Assembly: GCA_963708455.1 (NCBI GenBank)
Contig: CAVPSQ010000010.1
Location: 868,001 to 932,000, forward strand
DNA length: 64,000 nucleotides
Source of the DNA: CAIMUS01 sp963708455
GTDB lineage: Bacteria > Pseudomonadota > Gammaproteobacteria > Competibacterales > Competibacteraceae
Direction of reading: 5' to 3'
Shown: positions 27,918 to 35,842 of the stretch, piece after piece
Layout of the letters: each line of letters opens with the position of its first letter
How positions within the stretch are numbered: the first letter of the stretch is position 1
Made by a program: the position numbers and the translations under genes
The notes under the pieces: model-generated
Told to the model about the DNA's origin: nothing
What the model saw: the letters and a program-made list of their open reading frames with translations, nothing else
Databases searched by the model: none

Positions 27918-28148
27918 TTACAGACCATTCCAGACATACTCGGCAGCGCTGGCCAATACCGTGCTGGCGAACCCCGTCGTTTCTTGAAGCTTAGCAAGCG
28001 CCAAGTCATCACCGCTCAGCTCGACAGAAGGCCGAATTTCTTCCAAGTCCAGGACAATGACCTCCACCCTTGTACCGACTGGTTTGTCGAGGCGCAACTC
28101 CAACCGCCCGTTTTCACCTACTATTTCGATGGATCGAATCGTTTGCAT
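27918..28148 (-). CDS. small antitoxin-like protein, copy 2
   Basis: Identical 76-residue protein to that at 25652-25882, carried on the duplicated segment. Its upstream region differs from copy 1 because the 109-bp element is inserted about 100 bases ahead of the start. Confidence 0.5.
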   Translation of the reverse strand: MQTIRSIEIVGENGRLELRLDKPVGTRVEVIVLDLEEIRPSVELSGDDLALAKLQETTGFASTVLASAAEYVWNGL

Positions 28149-28243
28149 AAGTCCAGAGACTGGGAAACGTTAACCGTTTGCTTGGCTTGGGCATGGTGTT
28201 TATGCTATTAATCGAACAATTCACGATGCGAACCAATACGAGC

Positions 28244-28356
28244 TATAGCAATCCTATTTGAGTTATGGATTTTCCCCTTCTTGGATAACGAGGGGTGGCG
28301 CGCAGCACCGGGGTGGTTCGAATCGGCGATTCCACAAATCAGATAGGAGCGCTATA
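28244..28356. mobile_element. 109-bp MITE inserted at TA
   Basis: Element 28246-28354 with inverted ends TAGCAATCCTATTTG and, reading inward, TAGCGCTCCTATCTG. A TA dinucleotide flanks each side (28244-28245, 28355-28356). The duplicated copy at 25978-25980 is the empty site with a single TA. TA targeting is typical of IS630/mariner-type transposases. Confidence 0.75.
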
Positions 28357-28417
28357 GTTTCAAAGAAACCTGGATTGCGTTTCGCAAGCTCCGCTCCATC
28401 CAGGCTACGCCGGTTGG

Positions 28418-28648
28418 CTAGCCACAGAGATAGCGCTCCCAGATCGCGTCTTCCTCCGGATCGTCCTCGGTCACCGCCGCCAGCGCCCCCAACTGGAACC
28501 ATTCCTCCTCGGTCAAGGGCCGACCGACCGCCGCCGATTCCGCCGCCTCCAGCACGATCACCCGCACTCGCGACCCGACCGGTTGGGACACTTGCAACTC
28601 AACCCGGCCGCCTTCGCCGACCGTGACGATTTGCTGAGTGGCTTTCAT
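28418..28648 (-). CDS. small antitoxin-like protein
   Basis: A 76-residue protein (MKATQQIVTVGEGGRVELQV, then PVGSRVRVIVLEAAE) with an acidic C-terminus ending WERYLCG. Related to the 76-residue ORFs in the duplicated segment. Its ATG overlaps the stop of a 30-codon ORF upstream. Function inferred only from size, shape and TA-rich surroundings. Confidence 0.5.
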   Translation of the reverse strand: MKATQQIVTVGEGGRVELQVSQPVGSRVRVIVLEAAESAAVGRPLTEEEWFQLGALAAVTEDDPEEDAIWERYLCG

Positions 28649-28737
28649 TCACAGATCTCCTGAAATTGCTCGATCTGATCCAGCGTCGCCGCCCGCCAAT
28701 CCGAATAATTCGGGACCGACTCTGTTTCTGCTTTCAT
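28645..28737 (-). CDS. 30-residue ORF upstream of the antitoxin-like gene
   Basis: ATG at 28737, encoding MKAETESVPNYSDWRAATLD and a short glutamine-rich end. The stop overlaps the next start by three bases (TGA within GAATGAAAG), which suggests coupling. It matches nothing I recognise and may be the remnant of a longer gene. Confidence 0.3.
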   Translation of the reverse strand: MKAETESVPNYSDWRAATLDQIEQFQEICE

Positions 28738-28752
28738 CTTGCGCCTTGTACC

Positions 28753-28924
28753 TCAGAGCGTCTCCACTTCGATCGAGTCGCCGTAAGTTTCGATCCCCAG
28801 CCGTTCCGCCACCTGTTGCGCCTGCGCGTCGATCATCGGCGAAATCACGATCAATCGGTTGGCCTGGCCGCTGGTGTCGCCGTTCGTAGAACCGCGCCTT
28901 ACGCTCGATAGTGACTCTTTTCAT
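28753..28924 (-). pseudogene. C-terminal remnant of a DUF3782-type nuclease
   Basis: The start IERKARFYER and, one frame over, ANRLIVISPMIDAQAQQVAE then GIETYGDSIEVETL match the C-terminus of the nuclease fragments at 56086 and 57466. The nuclease core (ELDxII...GELKSS) is missing, and there is a frameshift near 28882. The ATG-like start overlaps the HEPN stop. Confidence 0.6.
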
Positions 28925-29369
28925 AGATTGTCCTCTTTGGGCACGGCGTCCAAAACCTTCTGTGCCAGCCGCCGCATTTCCTGATTCCCCGAACCGATGA
29001 TCGCCAGGTAGATTTTTTCCAACTCGCCGGGCAGATACCTTCGTGTGCGATCCGGTTGCGCACATCACGCAACTGCAACCAGCGACCCGCATCAGAGATG
29101 AAGCCCAGCTTTTCCATACGCAGCAGCAAATCCCGAAACGACTCCGATGGCGCGGCTTCACGCATCCGTTCCCAGGTGCGGAAAAACTTCAGGCTGGACT
29201 CGAACGCCCGGAGATAGCAGTCCGACAGTGCGTCAAAAGGCTCGCGCTCCTGCGGCGTGTAGGTCCGTTGCGGATCGAATCCCGAATAAGCTTCGACCGA
29301 GGCGAACAGCAGTTCCAGCGCCGCCATCAGCTTGTCGCGGGAACCGGCCAGCAAAGGCTCGACGCTCAT
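28921..29369 (-). pseudogene. HEPN-domain toxin, frameshifted near its active motif
   Basis: Helical HEPN protein coupled to the upstream nucleotidyltransferase. GRWLQLRDVRNRIAHE carries the R-x4-H core. Just after it, near 29039, the frame shifts; the other frame continues YLPGELEKIYLAIIGSGNQE then MRRLAQKVLDAVPKEDNL and stops at 28921. If two bases are removed the motif reads RNRIAHEY, the complete R-x4-H-x-Y site. Length would be about 149. Confidence 0.7.
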
Positions 29370-29725
29370 TGCAGCCGCACCCGCGTGATCCGGTTGAGAA
29401 AATCCTGCTGCTCGGGCGTGATCGTGTTCGGGTTGATTACCACCACGTCGATCTTCTCCTCGCAGCGGGAAAAGAACCGGACCGCCATCGCCTGCGAGGT
29501 CTCAAACGCCGGCGCGTCGGTCAGCAGCAGCACGTCGATATCGCCGCCGCGGCGGTTCGGCTCGACCCGCGAACCGAACAGCGCAATCTCTCCCGACGGA
29601 ACTGCACTCAGCGCATACGCCAGGGCGGCGGATTCGTCCGCATCCAGTCGCATCTGTCCGCTGCGGCGTAACGCCTCCAGCTGGTTGATCAGATCGGATC
29701 GGCGGTTGCGTTCTTTTTCGGTCAT
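29366..29725 (-). CDS. MntA-like nucleotidyltransferase antitoxin
   Basis: A 119-residue nucleotidyltransferase: GEIALFGSRVEPNRRGGDID with VLLLTDAP, and KIDVVVINPN as the third-strand motif. It overlaps the HEPN gene by four bases. This is the second MntA/HepT-type pair in the window. The N-terminal DADESAALAYAL segment is echoed at 30900 in a remnant. Confidence 0.82.
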   Translation of the reverse strand: MTEKERNRRSDLINQLEALRRSGQMRLDADESAALAYALSAVPSGEIALFGSRVEPNRRGGDIDVLLLTDAPAFETSQAMAVRFFSRCEEKIDVVVINPNTITPEQQDFLNRITRVRLQ

Positions 29726-29850
29726 GGAAGTTCCAACCTTCTACGTCGCTTTACGGTTTTTTGATTGATTTTGCTCCCAGCTTTATCAACCTACGCCGCC
29801 TTCTTCAATAGCCATTTAGTCCGCTTGCTCACGTAGAGCACTTCGAGGAA

Positions 29851-29928
29851 TAATTGGAGACAGACCACGTTTTTGTGAAATAATTTTAAATAATTTGAAT
29901 AACTTGGGGACAGACCACGTTTTTGTGA
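29851..29928. repeat. two copies of the GGGACAGACCACGTTTTT motif
   Basis: ATTGGAGACAGACCACGTTT at 29853 and CTTGGGGACAGACCACGTTT at 29903, each continuing TTGTGA, 50 bases apart. A third, diverged copy lies at 32098-32126. In other genomes I associate this sequence with the ends of REP/tyrosine-transposase-type elements; that is recall, not a search. The rest of 29726-29941 has no gene. Confidence 0.5.
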
Positions 29929-29941
29929 GGCGTGAGGCGAA

Positions 29942-30687
29942 TCAGTTCGCTTGCCGCACCAGTATCGCCAGCCACGCCTCCCCATCGGCGCAATCCAGCA
30001 TCATTTCTCCCAACTCCTCCAGCACTGCCATCTCCTCAACCCGCTCCAGCAGCGCCTGACTCCGCTCTATCACCGCCTCGCCAAACCGTTTTCGCACCAG
30101 CCGCAACAGCAGCTGCCGTTCAGAAAACAAGCCCTCCTGTCGGCCCTCCTGTCGGCCCTCCTGTCGGCCTTCTTGAACCCACTGTTCCGTAATCGTCATC
30201 ATCAGTTCACCTCCACCGCTCAAGGCTTGCGTCACTGCTCGACGCAGCTCGTCCGCATTCAACCGCTCCGTGCTCGTGCCCTGCGCCAGATAGCGCAGCA
30301 GCGTCAGTACATAGTCCAGCCCGCTCGAACTCTGCTCCAACTCCCGCAGCAGTCCTAAAATCTCCGCCAGCCGCCCCCGCAATTCGTCCCGGAAGATGTA
30401 TTTCAAGGTCAGCAACGCGGTGTGCAGCATCACCGCACCGCGCAATTCCTCATCCCGATAGCCGCTCAAATCCACCAGATGATAGACACAGTCCGGCACA
30501 TACGCCCGCAGCTCCGGCACAGCAGCGACGCCATCGGCAAATTGCCGGCTCACTCGCCAGGCTGCAGCGCCATGATAAACCACCACCGGTACGATTACCG
30601 GCAACCGTCCGGTATGGCCAGCGTGCAACCACTGTTCCCACATCCGCACGCGATAGCGTAGCAAGGCCAGCCCGATCCGCGATTCCA
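29942..30687 (-). pseudogene. Rpn/YhgA-like nuclease, N-terminally truncated
   Basis: Member of the recombination-promoting nuclease (PD-(D/E)XK transposase-like) family. The frame opens at ESRIGLALLRYRVRMWEQWL and covers HTGRLPVIVPVVVYHGAAAW, YVPDCVYHLVDLSGYRDEEL, the RQEG repeats (three) and a C-terminal helical part. The first 95 or so residues with DRFFKAVFGR and the catalytic core are missing, replaced by a fragment of rfbG. Relatives are at 55378-59822. Confidence 0.8.
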
Positions 30688-30693
30688 CATAAC

Positions 30694-30826
30694 TCTCTGG
30701 TCAGTGCCTGTTCCAGATTCCAGCGCGGGCGCCAGTCTAACCGCATTGTTGCCTTGGAACAATCCAGTTTCAAATAATGCGCCTCATGCGGGTGATCGCC
30801 TGCATCCAGCAGCCAGCGGGCCGGTC
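30694..30826 (-). pseudogene. duplicated 3' fragment of rfbG
   Basis: Encodes ARWLLDAGDHPHEAHYLKLD and CSKATMRLDWRPRWNLEQAL, matching rfbG at 32655-32790 with only a few base differences. It is fused downstream to the truncated Rpn gene and upstream (30830-30920) to a short nucleotidyltransferase-like scrap (DESAALAEL), both on the minus strand. Confidence 0.8.
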
Positions 30827-30926
30827 CTCCTTTCTGATGCCTGTTGTGCACAGATAGGTTTGAGCCGTTCGGCCTCGGCCACGATCGCACGAGTTCTGCC
30901 AGGGCGGCGGATTCGTCCACATCCAG

Positions 30927-31160
30927 TTAGTCATCCAGGGGGTCATGATCAAGCTCATACGCCTCAATCAAATCACCGACCACCGAAACCAACGAATAGA
31001 GCGGATGGCCTGCATCATCACGCACGGCATCCAGTAGGCTGTTGAGCAACACGATGGTCTGCTCATACTCAGCCTCGGAGTCAATATGCGCTACCCGGGC
31101 GACAGACTGAAGTGACTCCCACGCGGGAACAAGCCGCTGGACATCAAGCAATGCGTTCAT
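30927..31160 (-). pseudogene. higA: HigA-like antitoxin, truncated
   Basis: MNALLDVQRLVPAWESLQSV, then YEQTIVLLNSLLDAVRDDAG and HPLYSLVSVVGDLIEAYEL form the N-terminal helices of the HigA family. The helix-turn-helix half is missing: the frame stops at residue 77, right where unrelated fragments begin. Without the HTH it should not autoregulate normally. An alternative start at 31172 adds four residues. Confidence 0.65.
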
Positions 31161-31447
31161 GGATTCCTCCAATCGTTTCGGTCATATTCCGAATGAGCCA
31201 TCACCTGCCGCACGTAAAGCCTCTGCTTATCGTAGTGAATGATCGCTGCGATCCAGTATCGATTTCCGCCAACATCAAAAATCGTGAAGCCATCCACATA
31301 GTCTGCAGAGACAAATATCTGGCGAAGCACGGGAAAAGACGTTGCTTGCGCCTTGCTTGCTTTCTTGAACCAGTCTTCCAGCATGGGCCTCGACTCTGGA
31401 TGGCAGGTCCAAAAATCCCGCAGAGGTTTTTGGGAGATGACTCTCAT
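31157..31447 (-). CDS. higB: HigB-like mRNA interferase toxin
   Basis: A 96-residue RelE-superfamily toxin. MRVISQKPLRDFWTCHPESR is the standard HigB N-terminus, with FTIFDVGGNRYWIAAIIHYD and RLYVRQVMAHSEYDRNDW as the catalytic sheet and tail. The ATG at 31447 was chosen on that N-terminus. It overlaps higA at 31157-31160. With the antitoxin truncated, the pair may be inactive or the short HigA may still neutralise. Confidence 0.85.
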   Translation of the reverse strand: MRVISQKPLRDFWTCHPESRPMLEDWFKKASKAQATSFPVLRQIFVSADYVDGFTIFDVGGNRYWIAAIIHYDKQRLYVRQVMAHSEYDRNDWRNP

Positions 31448-31582
31448 AGCGCACGTCCCACACGAACTTCGACCCCGAAGCCTGGTTTCCTTAATGCAGA
31501 GACTCATCCTGTCACCAGTACCTGATAAAAACTCACACAGGTTCCACGGGAGCACCAGCAGCCAATCCGCGAGACCTTGTTT

Positions 31583-32065
31583 TTAACCCATCTCTCGAAT
31601 TTTGGCAGCCACCCCGGGAATCAGCACAGAATCAGTCAACAGCCCCTTCGTTCCCTGTATTTCCAGTCCATTACTTTCATTCACGAGCCATACCTCTTCT
31701 GCGCCGGCTTCGAGAAAAAGCCGGACTTTTGCCAACATTTCAGCATGACTATTGGATGGCGAAACGATTTCCACGCAGATTTCCGGAGCGGCGGGAAACG
31801 GCGTCGCCCAATTGTATCGGTCCAGATATTCCTGCGATGCCCATACCACGTCGGGCACGCGCACACCGTCGGAGGTCTGCACGCTGCATTCGGTCAATGT
31901 CTCACCTTGGCCGATACAGGCTCTGATCAGTTGCGCCAACCGGGATTGTATGAATGCATGGCGGTTGCTGGCGGGACTCATTTCAACGTTTCCCCACCGG
32001 TTGAGTTCGATTTTGAAGGGCAGGTTTTTCAGGTAGGGGTTGTCGATCACTTCTTGCCACTGCAT
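31583..32065 (-). CDS. Uma2-family endonuclease (DUF820)
   Basis: A 160-residue PD-(D/E)XK-fold protein. VRVPDVVWASQEYLDRY, then PEICVEIVSPSNSHAEMLAK with KVRLFLEAGAEEVWLVN is the family core: D in PDVVW, E in VEIVSP and the Lys after it. The family is very common in mobile, TA-rich regions; its biological role is not established. Confidence 0.88.
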   Translation of the reverse strand: MQWQEVIDNPYLKNLPFKIELNRWGNVEMSPASNRHAFIQSRLAQLIRACIGQGETLTECSVQTSDGVRVPDVVWASQEYLDRYNWATPFPAAPEICVEIVSPSNSHAEMLAKVRLFLEAGAEEVWLVNESNGLEIQGTKGLLTDSVLIPGVAAKIREMG

Positions 32066-32294
32066 GGCGCCTCTCCCTACAGTAAGGTTGGACTTGGAAT
32101 AATTGAGGACAGGCCACGTTTTTGCCGCCTCTCTTTTCCCATCACATCAGACATGTTCCACCTCGAAGCCGACGATGTTGCGGTTTTCCCTGCTGAACTC
32201 CACGCCGATGAATAAGTGGGGATAGTTCACGTGGTAGTGCTCCAGACATGGATATCGACTTAATTAAATATTTTATAATCAAAGAGTTATTTAT
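32066..32294. other. spacer with a repeat motif and an unrecognised coding scrap
   Basis: Contains the third ACAGGCCACGTTTTT motif (32098-32126). At 32155-32250 a minus-strand reading, YHVNYPHLFIGVEFSREN and RNIVGFEVEHV, looks like the end of a real protein but has no start and no family I recognise. The final 40 bases are AT-rich. Confidence 0.35.
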
Positions 32295-32561
32295 CTATAT
32301 ATCGACATCTGGCACGTTACCGCGGTTTTGCTCCTGGGTAAAGTCCTTCCATTGCTGATTCTGCTCCTCCCGCTTGCGGGTCTGTTCTTCCCGGTCGCGG
32401 CGCAATTCGGCCAGGATGTCGTAAAACCGGTCCTGGGTCTCCGCGCGGCCGGCGTATTCCTGTCGGGTCAGTTCCAGAATGTAGGCGCGCAAGTCCGGGT
32501 CCTCCCGCAGCCAACCCGGCAATTCCCGCTTGATCGCTTCTTTCAGAGATTCCGCGTTCAT
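32295..32561 (-). CDS. N-terminal fragment of a DUF3782-type coiled-coil protein
   Basis: An 88-residue protein: MNAESLKEAIKRELPGWLRE, DLRAYILELTRQEYAGRAET and a charged coiled coil (ELRRDREEQTRKREEQNQ). This is the usual N-terminus of DUF3782 nucleases; the C-terminal nuclease domain is absent. The stop lies just before AT-rich sequence, so the gene is probably truncated. It is immediately downstream of rfbG. Confidence 0.6.
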   Translation of the reverse strand: MNAESLKEAIKRELPGWLREDPDLRAYILELTRQEYAGRAETQDRFYDILAELRRDREEQTRKREEQNQQWKDFTQEQNRGNVPDVDI

Positions 32562-32564
32562 CGG

Positions 32565-33639
32565 TCAACACGCCTCATAACCGCTAATCTGTCCAAGCGT
32601 CACCGCCCGCAGATCCTCATGCGCCGCATAAGCTTTATACCAGTCCACAGTTCTGGTCAGCGCCTGTTCCAGATTCCAGCGCGGGCGCCAGTCTAACCGC
32701 ATCGTTGCCTTGGAACAATCCAGTTTCAAATAATGCGCCTCATGCGGGTGATCGCCTGCATCCAGCAGCCAGCGGGCCTGTCCTCCCCACAATGTGGTCA
32801 AGTGTTCGACTATCCAAGAGACCGGCTTGGCATCGCCATCGTTCGGGCCGAAATTCCAGCCCTCCGCATAGTCCGGACCTTGCCGCCAGAGCTTTTCGGC
32901 TAACTCCAGGTAGCCGCACAGCGGATCCAGCACATGCTGCCACGGACGTATTGCATGGGGATTACGAATGGTCACCGACTGGCCTGCCAAAAACGCCTTC
33001 ATGATATCGGGTATCAGGCGATCCCTGGCCCAGTCGCCGCCGCCGATCACGTTACCCGCCCGTACTGAAGCGAGCGCCACACCATGACGTTGAAAATCTG
33101 CCGGATTAAAAAAGGAATTTCGATAAGACGAGGTGACCAGTTCAGCGCAACCTTTGCTGTTGCTATAAGGATCGTAGCCGCCGAGCGGCTCGGTTTCACG
33201 GTAACCCCAGTATCCACTCGCGGTTCTCATAGCATTTGTCGCTGGTGATGTTAACCACCACCCGGACTCCGCCGGTTTGCCGCACGGCCTCCAGCAGGTG
33301 CACAGTACCCATGACATTGGTGGCGTAGGTTTCCACTGGAAACTGATAAGAATCTCGCACCAGGGGTTGGGCAGCCAGATGGAATACAATTTCGGGACAA
33401 GAACGGGCGAAGACAGTTTGCAAGTGCGCCAGATCGCGCACATCGCCGATCACCGACTCTATGCCCTGTTCCACCTGGGCCAACTCGAACAGGCTGGGCT
33501 GGGTTGGCGGTTCCAGCGCGTAACCTACGATTTCGGCACCCCATTGTTGCAACCACAAGGACAGCCAACCACCCTTGAAACCGGTATGGCCGGTGATCAG
33601 AACCCGTTTGCCCGCCCAGAAAGCCGGTGTCATTCCCAT
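32565..33639 (-). pseudogene. rfbG: CDP-glucose 4,6-dehydratase, one frameshift
   Basis: SDR enzyme making CDP-4-keto-6-deoxyglucose, the branch point to dideoxy and other CDP-sugars. The N-terminal part has RVLITGHTGFKGGWLSLWLQ; the C-terminal part has GGYDPYSNSKGCAELVTSSY (Tyr-x3-Lys) and the AGNVIGGGDWARDRLIPD motif. The frames break at 33213; removing one base restores CYENREWYWGYRETEPLGG. About 357 residues when joined. The start at 33639 overlaps the rfbF stop. Confidence 0.88.
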
Positions 33640-34400
33640 ACTTTCCACGGCGCTTTGCCACTGGCCCACAACTCTTCCAGATAAATTTTATCCCGCAAGT
33701 GATCCATCGGCTGCCAGAAACCCCGATGCAGATACGCGGAAAGCTGCTCTGCCTGGGCCAACCGTTCCAGCGGTTCGCGCTCCCAGAGGGTATCGTCACC
33801 TTCAATGTTATCGATCACTTTAGGCGACAACACGAAAAAACCCCCATTGATCCAACCACCATCACCCTGCGGTTTCTCCTGAAAAGAGGTAATCCGAGCG
33901 CCGCGCAGATTCAACGCTCCGAACCGTCCGGGCGGCTGGGTCGCGGTGAGCGTCCCTAACGTGCCTTGCTGCCGATGGAAAGCGATAAGTTGGCTGATAT
34001 CAATATCACCAACGCCATCGCCGTAGGTGAAACAGAAATCTTCATTCCCCAGATAATCTCTGACCCGTTTCAGCCGACCACCGGTCATGGTGTGCTCGCC
34101 GGTATCCACCAAGGTGACGCGCCAAGGCTCGGCATGCCGTTCATGCACCTCCATCCCGTTATGGCGCATATCGAAGGTGACATCGGACATGTGCAGAAAA
34201 TAATTGGCAAAGTATTCCTTGATCATATAGCCCTTGTAGCCGCAGCAGATGATGAAATCGTTGATGCCGTGGGCCGAGTAAATTTTCATGATATGCCACA
34301 GGATCGGCCTGCCGCCAATCTCCACCATCGGCTTGGGGCGTAGGATGGTTTCCTCGCTTAGGCGTGTTCCCAGTCCGCCGGCCAGAATGATTGCTTTCAT
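33630..34400 (-). CDS. rfbF: glucose-1-phosphate cytidylyltransferase
   Basis: A 256-residue nucleotidyltransferase that makes CDP-glucose from CTP and glucose 1-phosphate. AIILAGGLGTRLSEETILRPK is the nucleotide-binding loop, KPMVEIGGRPILWHIMKIYS follows, and FCFTYGDGVGDIDI has the metal-binding Asp. RfbF and RfbG together provide the CDP-deoxysugar precursor for the DegT, epimerase and methyltransferase genes upstream in the window. An upstream GGAG supports the start. Confidence 0.96.
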   Translation of the reverse strand: MKAIILAGGLGTRLSEETILRPKPMVEIGGRPILWHIMKIYSAHGINDFIICCGYKGYMIKEYFANYFLHMSDVTFDMRHNGMEVHERHAEPWRVTLVDTGEHTMTGGRLKRVRDYLGNEDFCFTYGDGVGDIDISQLIAFHRQQGTLGTLTATQPPGRFGALNLRGARITSFQEKPQGDGGWINGGFFVLSPKVIDNIEGDDTLWEREPLERLAQAEQLSAYLHRGFWQPMDHLRDKIYLEELWASGKAPWKVWE

Positions 34401-34575
34401 GCGAGACTGCTCCAGTCGCTACCTTAGGTTTAAGCACCAGTGATCGGGCGCGGAGTATACACTTATTGAGGCTTTTTGATGCAAGCCCCTTCTATAATTG
34501 CAGGTGAGTAGACTCACCCGGTCACAAGCTCTTTCTCTGCATGGTTGAACTCCTGGTTCGGCGTTCTGAGACAAC

Positions 34576-34611
34576 AAAATGGGGTTCAGGCGATAGCCTG
34601 AACCCCATTTT
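34576..34611 (-). terminator. rho-independent terminator after tRNA-Thr
   Basis: A 12-bp stem TGGGGTTCAGGC/GCCTGAACCCCA with a TATC loop, flanked by A4 and T4, four bases beyond the tRNA 3' end. The symmetry would also serve plus-strand transcripts. Confidence 0.85.
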
Positions 34612-34614
34612 AAC

Positions 34615-34690
34615 TGGTGCCGGAAGGCAGACTCGAACTGCCGACCTACCGATTACGAATCGGTTGCTCTACCAACTGAGCTACCCCGGC
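34615..34690 (-). tRNA. tRNA-Thr (anticodon CGT)
   Basis: A 76-base cloverleaf on the minus strand. The acceptor stem is GCCGGGG/TTCCGGC, the D arm is GCTCAGTTGGTAGAGC, the anticodon arm is ACCGA-TTCGTAA-TCGGT with anticodon CGT, and the T arm is GGCAG-TTCGAGT-CTGCC. CCA is encoded. It reads ACG codons. Confidence 0.96.
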
Positions 34691-34755
34691 TTGGAAACCC
34701 TGTTTGCTGACGGGCGGCACCAGGGCACAGGTAACCCGCCTATCGAAGGCGCCTC

Positions 34756-34761
34756 ATTATA
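34756..34761 (-). promoter_or_regulatory. probable -10 box for the tRNA gene
   Basis: TATAAT on the minus strand, 66 bases before the tRNA 5' end. A -35 box at the right distance is weak, so this is tentative. Confidence 0.4.
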
Positions 34762-34831
34762 CCTTGTGAAGCCTGTTCCGTAACCATGGGCAAGCTGCGC
34801 TTGAAATTTCCTGCCAATAGCCCCCCCACGC

Positions 34832-34860
34832 TAAAAAAATGGGCGACTGTGCGTCGCCCC
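34832..34860 (-). terminator. rho-independent terminator for phaB
   Basis: Minus-strand hairpin GGGCGAC-GCACA-GTCGCCC followed by ATTTTTTTAG, 57 bases after the phaB stop. A second weaker hairpin (AACCGG/CCGGTT) lies at 34878-34895. Confidence 0.85.
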
Positions 34861-34916
34861 AAGGGGTATCCCACGGAACCGGCTTGACCCGGTTTCTTCT
34901 ATGGGATTCTAAAGAA

Positions 34917-35669
34917 TTACATGTAGATGCCGCCGTTGACGTTGATCTGCTGGCCGGTGATGTACGCGCCGCTGCTGTCAGCCGCCAGAAACAGCACGGC
35001 CTCGGCCACTTCTGCCGGCGTACCGAAACGTCCCATCGGCACCTGGGTCAACAGTTTCTGCTGCACCTCTTCCTTGATGCTCAGCACCATCTCGGTGCCC
35101 ATGAAGCCGGGATTAATGGTGTTGACCGTAATGTTGTTTCTGGCCAGTTCCAGGGCGAGCGACTTGCTGAAACCGATCAGCCCGGCCTTGGTGGCGGCGT
35201 AGTTGGTCTGGGCCAGATTGCCTTTCTGGCCAACGAAGGAACTGATGCTGATGATGCGGCCGTAGTTTTTGGCCAGCATGGCCGGCACCGCGGCGCTGGT
35301 GATGTAATAGACGCTGTCCAGGTTGGTCTTGATGACCTCGTGCCAGGCTTCGTCGGTAAGCTTTTTGAAGAAGGAATCGCGGGTGATGCCCGCGTTGTTG
35401 ACCAGAATATCGATGGTGCCGAAATGCTCCAGCACCTGCTTGACCAGACCGCGGGCGGCTGTGGCGTCACTCACATCAGCCTGTGCCACGAAGGCTTCGC
35501 TGCCCAGTGCTCTGATTTGGTCGGCAACCGCGTTGGCTTCATCGGCGCTGCGGTTGTAGTTAAGGCCGACTTTGGCGCCTTCTTTGGCTAACAGTAGCGC
35601 AATAGCCTTACCGATGCCTCTCGAACCACCGGTTACCAGCGCCACCTTGTTGTCCAATTTCCCCATCAA
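34917..35669 (-). CDS. phaB: acetoacetyl-CoA reductase/3-oxoacyl reductase (PhaB/FabG-type SDR)
   Basis: A 250-residue NADPH-dependent SDR. VALVTGGSRGIGKAIALLLA is the cofactor motif, LVNNAGITRDSFFKKLTDEA follows, and ISISSFVGQKGNLAQTNYAA with TKAGLIGFSK gives the Ser-Tyr-Lys triad. The QKGNLAQTNY and C-terminal TGQQINVNGGIYM fit PhaB of polyhydroxyalkanoate synthesis; FabG of fatty acid synthesis is the alternative. It is a single-gene transcript with its own terminator, and a GAGGGGG precedes the ATG pair. Confidence 0.88.
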   Translation of the reverse strand: MMGKLDNKVALVTGGSRGIGKAIALLLAKEGAKVGLNYNRSADEANAVADQIRALGSEAFVAQADVSDATAARGLVKQVLEHFGTIDILVNNAGITRDSFFKKLTDEAWHEVIKTNLDSVYYITSAAVPAMLAKNYGRIISISSFVGQKGNLAQTNYAATKAGLIGFSKSLALELARNNITVNTINPGFMGTEMVLSIKEEVQQKLLTQVPMGRFGTPAEVAEAVLFLAADSSGAYITGQQINVNGGIYM

Positions 35670-35842
35670 ACACCCCCTCGCTGCTAAGGTTAATGTATCC
35701 AGCGTTACGGCTGCTTAGTTTAGGGTTATACCCGAACGGAGTCAATTGCGACCAGCACCCGTCTGAGATTGAGCGGAGAGTACGACGCCAGCAGTCAACT
35801 GGTTTTTTTCTCCAGGGCGATTGGAACCCCCTATGGCGCCGG

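Larger units (their letters stand above)
27302..28415. repeat. segmental duplication, copy 2, containing a 109-bp insertion
   Basis: Copy of 25036-26038. It holds only the first codons of the DegT gene, then rfbC, the 76-residue ORF and the REP-like tail. It is interrupted by a small TA-flanked element (28246-28354) that copy 1 lacks. The left junction fuses the DegT fragment to sequence upstream of the PIN gene. Confidence 0.85.

Noticed and set aside
30830..30920. Separate nucleotidyltransferase gene
   Set aside because: Only about 20 bases match the real gene at 29640; too short to call.
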